A stretch of DNA of 64,000 nt from Rhododendron vialii. Lineage: Eukaryota; Streptophyta; Magnoliopsida; Ericales; Ericaceae. Made by a program: the position numbers and the translations under genes. Positions 57,395 to 64,000 of this stretch are shown here, in pieces; the stretch's first letter is position 1, and the number at the start of each line of letters is the position of its first letter. Where the stretch lies: the NCBI RefSeq assembly GCF_030253575.1, contig NC_080557.1:41492501-41556500 (forward strand), written 5' to 3'. A model generated the notes under the pieces. It did not search any database. It saw only the letters and a list, made by a program, of their open reading frames with translations, and had not been told where the DNA came from.

Positions 57395-59858
57395 TCAATT
57401 TGGAGGAGGAAAGAAGATGGCTTCATCAGCCCTCTTCGAGCGAAACTGCTGTTCAATGTCCGAACCAACGTTGAACGAAGCTTGGATCACTTCCGGGGAC
57501 AAGGCCTTCCACGTTCCAATACTTCCGGCCAAATGGGTGAAAATAGGGCTGCAATACGCGATATCAAAGTATTAGAGGCATATCATAGTAGATTTGTAGT
57601 TTCCCTCTCGGGCAAAGGAATGGAGGAAATAGTGTGAAGCACTATATAAATCATCAGACTCATAAAATAAACACAAACACGTTGTAAGAGATACTTACTT
57701 AGGAGTGGTGATGATGGAGAACCACTCCATGCCTTCCGGATCAGCAATCTTTGCAACAACAAAGAACCTCGGCACAATGAACAAATTACCGGCCTTGAGA
57801 GTCGTCTCCAACACACGTTTTCCATCAACCCCAACAACCTGAACGCGACCGCTGCCCCTAACAATGTAAGTCACCTAAAGATTGCAACAAAATCAGGTTA
57901 GAGACAAAAAAACAAAAAAACCCCAAGAAAATTAAAAAATACACTACAATCTATTGTTTCACTAATTCATTTATGTAAACAACACAAGTCACCTGAAGAG
58001 CTGAGTCGCAGGAAAAACCAGGAGAGCACATAGCACTCCCATCGAGCCTAACAAGATCAGCCCCAAGTCCAACCTCCCCGACCAAAGGCAAGTTCTTAGT
58101 GTTCAAAATCACCACCCTACCGCCTTTCTTAATGTCAACGTCCAAAGGAGCTTCCTCACAGTTCAACGCCATCCCATTCCGATGTTCACTATTGGGTTCT
58201 GGCAACTTGACACTTGCATCGAGCTTGACAATGCCCTTGCCCGCTTGCTTTCCAACGAGTGTCTTTACGACACTTTCTTCCAAATCCCATGCTCGGCTTA
58301 CAAACTCAGTTGAGAAGCCATTGAAGATGCTGTTGGAGCCAGTTAGGAAGAAATCAGTGAAGGAACCGGATTTGTGGGCTTTGGAGGTGTCGCCCAGGAA
58401 AAGGACTACGAGTTCGGTGTCCTCCTTGTTGTACCACCATGTAACTACACCAAAAGGTAGGGCTAGGGCATCACCCTTCTTTATAGAGAGCACCTTCTCC
58501 TCCTTCTCTGGGAGGACTACCCCAGCAACACCATGGCCTGAACACGGCAAAGAATAAATAAACAAGCAAGGATTTACAGGTTAAAGTGAGGTTGGAAGCA
58601 AGAAAATCATGTTAGAGATGAAGGATTAGAATCATTTGATTGACAAGTTCATTACAAGAGTTAAATCTAATCATTAAAGATCTATAACGAAACGTTACCA
58701 GCATTTCTAGATTATTTATATCGGTTAATCAAACCATCTTTTATACGAATCAGTCAACTCCCATACTTTTGGCCACAGAGAAGAAGACAGGCAACAAAGG
58801 GTAGTTAATTAATTCATCAACAAGTCAACAAAATACAGCAGAAAAAAAAAAAGAATCATATTCTATATAACAACAGAAGCCTGAAAATAGATCTGGCAAA
58901 ACAAGTTCCTGATCGGATCTGATAATCTCCGAACAAATAGAATCGACACTGGCTCGGAGATGAGTGAAACCATGCTGATCATGTAACAATTTGCCTAAAT
59001 AATTATTGACCCCTCAGAAGTACACCCGCAATTATGAATCTATGGATGTGCATGTCTGTACTGAATCAACTTAAATTCTGAGAGTGGAATCTAGACAACA
59101 TGAACTAACTCAAACTTAAGGGCCATTCTTCGAAGGATCAAATCAATTTAGACACTGATCATGGTTGATTGAATGTTGAAACATCATACTGAATACTGAT
59201 GAAATGAAATCAAACCACGCAGGCTAAACAATTCGGGAAAACCAATGGTCATAAGCAACAAGAGATCTCATAACTAGAAATCAAGAAGAAGAAAACTAAC
59301 ATGATAAAAACATACCCAAAACCAATCTGTTGCGAGAAATTAAAACAGACCCTTATCGAAAATTTCAAAACAAAAGAAAACCCAAAACAACAACAAACAC
59401 ATATATAAACACAATCTAAATGGAGAGGCGAGGGGTAGGTTGAGAATTTGCGAGTAGCAGTGGTAGGAGGCTTCAATGCTTTTTTTTTTTTCTTTCCCTT
59501 ATTGTACTGATTTTATTCTTTTATATTGCGAGGAAATTTCTTTTGACGACAAAAAAAAAAAAAAAAAAACCAAATGAGAATTGAGAAACCAAGACATGCC
59601 CAAAAATAAAAAACCCAACAAAATCTAGAACAAAATATATACATATATGGCTTTATGTATACCTTGAAGAACATAAGCGACCTGGGCGGAATCAGAGTAA
59701 CGAGGAAGGGCGAACCCATTCTTTCCAAGGGCGAGTTTGGCTGCGCCTATGTTGCCTTCACGTAGCATTGGCAGCTCCTCCGGCGACCAGGCGTAGTACT
59801 TGCCTCCATCGCTGCCGTGCACCTCCTTAGCCAACTTGGGTGACAGATCAATCTCCAT
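57395..59858 (-). CDS. Double-cupin protein, 11S-globulin-like (glutelin/legumin-like)
   Basis: Four minus-strand exons, 59,858-59,663, 58,537-57,993, 57,874-57,699 and 57,548-57,395, with GT-AG borders and consistent phases, encode 356 residues. I recall the Arabidopsis homologue AT1G07750 as the same length. There are two cupin barrels. The first covers about 35-180 (FALPRYSDSAQVAYVLQG, then GHGVAGVVLP and KKGDALALPFGVVTWWYNKE). The second covers about 200-345 (MCSPGFSCDSALQVTYIVRG, KAGNLFIVPRFFVVAK, GMEWFSIITTPNPIFTHLAG). It ends FRSKRADEAIFFPPPN. No signal peptide is seen (MEIDLSPKLAKEVHG), unlike secreted seed storage globulins, so a cytosolic role is likely. Its biochemical activity is not established; metal-binding histidines are sparse. 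The Met at 59,858 is preferred over the frame's upstream Met because MEIDLSPK is the family start and the preceding codons are a CT-rich leader. Confidence 0.93.
58538..59662 (-). other. Large first intron of the cupin gene
   Basis: 1.1 kb, T-rich on the coding strand, without a repeat or nested gene that I can recognise. Donor AAG|GTATAC, acceptor TTCAG|GCC. Confidence 0.85.
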
Positions 59859-59977
59859 CTCTCTTCTCTCTCTTTCTCTCACTAAAATCTCTCTCTTCAG
59901 GACAAATCAAAGAAAACCCAATAAACTGAAAACACTCAAAAATCCCGGAAGACTATGAGCAGGCATGAGGAAAGGCC

Positions 59978-59990
59978 GGATATATAGGCA
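59978..59990 (-). promoter_or_regulatory. TATA box of the cupin gene
   Basis: CCTATATATCC on the minus strand lies about 120 bases upstream of the ATG, leaving a leader of roughly 90 bases that ends in a GAGAGA-rich stretch. Confidence 0.6.
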
Positions 59991-60269
59991 TGTATATAGC
60001 GGAGGAAGAGGTTCTGTTACATACGGATTGTTACAGAAAGAGATGGGCATTATCATTATTACCGGGCGGGTCTAATGGATAAATTTCAGATGAAATAAAA
60101 TTCAAGAGGATAAATTTGAGACAAAATCAAACTCTAAATTTATATCCAAACTCAAATTTATATCCATAAATTAAATTAAACGCTTTAAAATTGATGATGA
60201 TTGTCGGTGTAACTTGTTTTTTTGGATGTTTTCTTGTTTGAGATTAGAATTAATTAATTCTTTCCGTCC

Positions 60270-60635
60270 TCCGCGGTGGGGGGATTTCCACCACCTGTCT
60301 TTTTGGGTCCCACCATGTATTTATTATTGATTTGAATCGTTCATCTTGTAGGCCCTACAGCGGAGTAGTATATATATCCCAAAAAAATTTGATCGGCATC
60401 AATAGATATAACAAAGATTGAATTTTACTTTGTAAAATGGATAGTTTGTCTTCATAGTTATTAACTAAATCGGATCGTCCATTTTATAAATCAAAGTCCA
60501 AATTTTGATATTCCTATCAATATCCGATCAAGCTGATTTTTAATGTATGGAGATATTACTTTGCGGATTCTACAATGTGTACAGTTTAGATTACAACAAT
60601 AAATGCTTGGTGGGGCCCACAAATTTTTAGAACTA
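60270..60635. mobile_element. MITE, family copy A (about 360 bp)
   Basis: Starts with GCGGTGGGGGGATTTCCACC and TTGGGTCCCACCATGTATTT. Then come TTGAATCGTTCATCTTGTAG and GGATCGTCCATTTTATAAAT, and a mirrored end (ACAACAATAAATGCTTGGTG, GGGGCCCAC). Copy B at 61,015-61,370 has the same blocks in the same order and orientation. Confidence 0.75.
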
Positions 60636-61014
60636 CTCCCACGTGGCAGAGTTAATTAAAAACTATCCAGTAAGCAAATGGTAATGGTTTTTAATTAACC
60701 AATTATAATGGCACAAATATCATTGCATCGTCTTCACATATGGGAGTGTGCAATTGGTTTGGCTTTTTTTATTTTTGGAATATACCCATATACTAGTATA
60801 TACGGTACTAATATACACATATACTAGTATGGTTTGTTGAATGTTGACAGGGGAAAGAAGAATCCTAAAAAAGTGGACGTTAATCATAACTTCGATAATA
60901 AGATTATAATAACAAATTGAAGATTACAATAATCTTGGTAAGGAAGCCAGGCAACAGGGATCCAGATTATGTTAATCCAGATAAGATTATTCTAGTAAGA
61001 AAATAAATTTTTTT

Positions 61015-61370
61015 CACTGGCGGTGGAAAACCCCACTTTTCTACCACCGTCTTTTTCAGTCCTACTATGTACTTATTGTTGATCTGAACCGTTCATCTTG
61101 TAGGCCCCACATAAAAATGTATCCATGCAAAAAATAAACTTGATCGGACATCGATAGGAGTATCAAAAATTAAATTTTGCTTTATAAAATGGTCAATTTA
61201 TCTTTATTATTATTGATAGAAATCAGATCGTCCATTTTATAAACCAAAATTTATATTTTGATATATCTATCAACTTTCAATGAAGCTAATTTTGTGCATG
61301 GCAATATTATACTGCGGGTCTTATAATATGAACGTTTTATATTACAATAATAGATGCTCGGTGGGCCCAA
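61015..61370. mobile_element. MITE, family copy B (about 355 bp)
   Basis: Same blocks as copy A: GGCGGTGGAAAACCCCAC, CTGAACCGTTCATCTTGTAG, AGATCGTCCATTTTATAAAC, TACAATAATAGATGCTCGGT and GGGCCCA. The ends are inverted with respect to each other, as in copy A. Confidence 0.75.
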
Positions 61371-61504
61371 TCAGCGTTAATAGTTGTAGTTAATGAAATT
61401 TAAAACCATGTCAAATGAGTGTAAAGATAAACCACGTGTTCAAAAGATACAAAGAAAGAAAACAAAAAAGAATACGATCGAGTTAATGAGGCTGCCGAAT
61501 TTGT

Positions 61505-61605
61505 AGGCCGGTTCTCTACTGCACAACTGAGTTTAGAGCCATTTGATGTACGTGAACCCACGTGCATCAAATAGCTCCGGATGCAGTTATGTCCGGAATT
61601 GAGTT
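61505..61605. mobile_element. Short palindromic MITE
   Basis: GAGCCATTTGATGTACGTG and CACGTGCATCAAATAGCTC are inverted around AACC near 61,557; the arms extend through CAACTGAGTTTA / GGAATTGAG-type sequence. Confidence 0.65.
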
Positions 61606-61639
61606 TTAAACTTGTCCCTTGTGTTAGTAGCATTGCCCA

Positions 61640-62184
61640 GTAATAAATAAATAAAAAGCCCATTGTTGGTCGATTTGCAGAAGCTAAGCACCAAAACTGG
61701 AGTCGCAAGCCAGCAAGAATGAACTGCTACAATCACAAGACCACCTGCGAGCACAAAAGGAAGAAAACAAAACTAACGACGACCATAACCCGGGAAGAAA
61801 CGTGGAAAACTATAAATCTCGTAGAGCCGTCGAACGATACTACACTAGCAACTGTGTATACTGGGACTTACTCTTTGAATTTCTTAAAAGAACATAGAGA
61901 TCTAGCAGCTAATAAAGACCAGGTGAAGAAACAAGAAAATGGAATAAAAGACATGAAGCGAACAGTTATTTCTTAAACCTTTCTACCGAATCAAAGAAAT
62001 GACTAGTACACTGAAACAAAATCCCACATTCAAATTTTATGCTGGCATAAAACGAAAACAAAAACAAAAGCAAAATGATATAGAACAAAAATAAACCAAA
62101 CAAAATCTGGATCTTCCTGGCTTTAGTTAGTCTATAGTTAACTTCTGTGGCAGATAAACGGAGCAGGAACAAGAACATCCCTTC
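61640..62184 (-). other. 3' flank of the nucleotide-sugar transporter
   Basis: Probably includes the 3'UTR of the UTR5-type gene on the minus strand. The open frame at 61,719-61,976 on the other strand has no known motif. Nothing else seen. Confidence 0.45.
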
Positions 62185-64000
62185 TCAGGGGTTCCCCTTG
62201 AGGGGACTAGATTCTCCATTTTCAAAATTTTCCGCTGATGAAGGTTTCTGAGGTTTACTTCTCAAGAAGCTCTTCGCATAAAGGGAGCCGAAAACAATAA
62301 CCTGATCAATGGAAAAAAAATCAGTGGAATGTGCAACACTGCTGAACAAGATTCAACAATAAAGTATTAGGGTTTTTTGAGTCTTACAGCTCCAATGCAC
62401 TGTTCCCAGCTGAGTGGATGAGCAAACCAAACGCACGATAGCAGAATGCTCACCAACTTATGAACCATGAAATTTTCACATAAATCAGAAATCAGAAGCA
62501 TAGACGGATGCAAAAGGCACACGAAGAAAATAACCAATATATATGCACTTAGTTCTCCGATATCTTTTTACCTGTCTTGTGGTCATAATGGTGGCAAATG
62601 TGAGTGCACCAAACGTGCGAATTGTGTAAGAAATGAAGAATTGACTAATAGTTGCTACCTGCAAACAATAAAAAAACCACATTTTTCTCATGAAACTGTT
62701 AAGCCATATGAAAGAGTTTTAAAACATTTTAGTTATGGAACAGTTAAGCTACAACATCACTTACAGTGGATAGCAGCGCGATGTCGAAGAAACAATCATT
62801 ATGGTGAGCAACAAAATCTATAGCCATAAGAAGATGCCCCTGTACTATTAAACCTGAATATAAAAATGGACAATTATTGATGGCCTAATGATGCGACAAA
62901 TTAGAAAGATACAACAGATTTTGCAATTCACAAACATAGAAAATAACTTCAACCAGGACTAACTGCTCACTCAGCCAAAGATGTATCATAGACAATTAAC
63001 TGTTGGTGTCTGGTAAGAGACCAACAGACAGTCCACAGTGGTAGAACCTAAGAAAAGAACAGGAAAGAAGTTCATATAGTCATAATGGTTAGCATTGCAC
63101 TTGTGCACGTCTTTCATTGAATTGATTATTTAAGTGCACATCAAAAATGGCAAAAGTTTAAATCCGGGCACGAGTACTACATCTCCGTAATCTTTCATAC
63201 ATCAATCTGCATCTTTCGTGAACTAATTGTGACCTGAACCTGGACTTTTAAACCTTGATTTCGTCATTTCAAGTGCACTGCTTATGAGAAAACTTCATAT
63301 ATCTGAAGATGTAACAAAAATGCAGGGCATTCTTTGAACTTGTGTGAGGCTACTCAAGCTATTACACATCAAGGGGAAGTTATGGCTTAAGATTTAAGAA
63401 GACCATCTCTGATTCAACTGAATTGAGTAGAGTTTTGTTCACAACTAAAACCACAGAAGAATAAAGAACAAACAAAAACCAAATGAATTGAGTAGGGTTT
63501 TGTTTACATACACCCAACCCCATAGAAGAATAAAGGATAAACAATGAAAGCAACCAATCTAATATGTTTGTAACCATAGGGCTTCCTGATATACCGAAAC
63601 TCCAATCTAGTGTCTAACCATCCAAAGGGAAATGAACCATCGTGTAACATAAAACCATCTGAATTCAGCACATCTTAGATAAGAACGGACAACTTACCAG
63701 TCAAGCTGAGTACACAAGAACACAATGTTGTGTAGAAAATTTGATTGTGTATTTCCATATTGTAGCCTTTAAATAGTTTATCCTGGAAAGTACTCGTAAA
63801 TCCATCAAACCTGAGAATTCAAAATAAGCATTTAAATGCTTGCAAATACTCCATAACACTTGATTTACCCCAGCCCAAAAAGGAAAAAAAAAAACATGCG
63901 TCAATTAGAAGGAAATATTCACGAAAAAATCGATAACAGAATAGTTCTACACTAGCTCACACCCATCTGACAGATAGGATCTAAACATCATGCTAAGGTA
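62185..64000 (-). CDS. UTR5: UDP-galactose/UDP-glucose transporter 5-like, C-terminal exons (partial)
   Basis: Six minus-strand exons are visible: >64,000-63,963 (cut by the edge), 63,810-63,698, 62,853-62,765, 62,658-62,572, 62,456-62,388 and 62,301-62,185, all with GT-AG borders and matching phases. Together they read SDGFDGFTSTFQDKLFKGYN, then SCVLSLTGLIVQGHLLMAID, HHNDCFFDIALLSTVATISQ, FFISYTIRTFGALTFATIMT, TTRQLVSILLSCVWFAHPLS and WEQCIGAVIVFGSLYAKSFL, and end PLKGNP. This is the C-terminal half of the plant UTR5/UTR5B nucleotide-sugar transporters (multi-pass membrane proteins of the drug/metabolite transporter superfamily, ER or Golgi), which exchange UDP-sugars for UMP. Several transmembrane helices are evident in the quoted segments. 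The N-terminal half lies beyond the right edge. Transport specificity is inferred from the family. Confidence 0.93.

Larger units (their letters stand above)
60010..61400. other. Cupin upstream DNA with paired MITEs
   Basis: Apart from the two MITE copies listed separately, the interval 60,640-61,010 is AT-rich without a gene. A short ATACTAGTATATACGGTACT repeat lies near 60,790-60,830. Confidence 0.5.

Noticed and set aside
58099-58557. 152-codon frame on the + strand
   Set aside because: Antisense shadow of cupin exon 2, whose protein and splice sites are clear on the minus strand.

Overview
This window is nuclear DNA from a flowering plant, most likely a eudicot. Genes have short exons with GT-AG introns, intergenic DNA is AT-rich, there are many MITE-like palindromes, GA microsatellites and SINE pieces, and the proteins are plant-type (CCT-motif factor, GAF1/RPP30, UTR5-type nucleotide-sugar transporter, FAR1/MURA transposase). 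I cannot name the species from the sequence.

Layout. 1-986 (+): last exon of an NFRKB-like chromatin protein. 987-24,900: a gene-poor stretch built mostly of non-autonomous transposons (fold-back elements, a Stowaway MITE, a nested TIR element with a probable Helitron, SINEs) and one RNase H-like fragment. 25,182-27,090 (+): three-exon CCT-motif gene. 27,100-34,500: microsatellites, a Tourist-like MITE, a diverged TIR element. 34,542-39,713 (-): six-exon RNase P/MRP subunit RPP30 (GAF1). 41,340-42,000 (+): a decayed histone H4 gene that keeps its TATA box and 5'UTR intron, followed by a 136-bp tandem repeat. 44,496-49,490: a 5-kb Mutator-like element with long TIRs and a FAR1-type transposase split by a 639-bp hAT element. 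51,568-55,001 (-): ten-exon RAD51D with an altered Walker A motif. 57,395-59,858 (-): four-exon double-cupin (11S-globulin-like) gene. 60,270-61,600: paired MITEs. 62,185-64,000 (-): 3' part of a UTR5-type UDP-sugar transporter.

Gene order matters here. From memory of the Arabidopsis map, H4, RPP30/GAF1 and a CCT gene are adjacent there (AT5G59970-59990), UTR5B lies nearby (AT5G59740), and RAD51D and the double-cupin gene are neighbours (AT1G07745/07750). The window therefore looks like an ancestral eudicot block whose members were scattered among Arabidopsis paralogous segments. The genes do not form one pathway; several serve basic nuclear functions (chromatin, RNA processing, recombination). 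I found no previously undescribed multi-gene system. The points most worth a second look are the RAD51D Walker A change, the H4 gene decaying mainly by CpG transitions behind an intact promoter, the nearly complete MULE with a nested hAT insertion, and the retained gene order.
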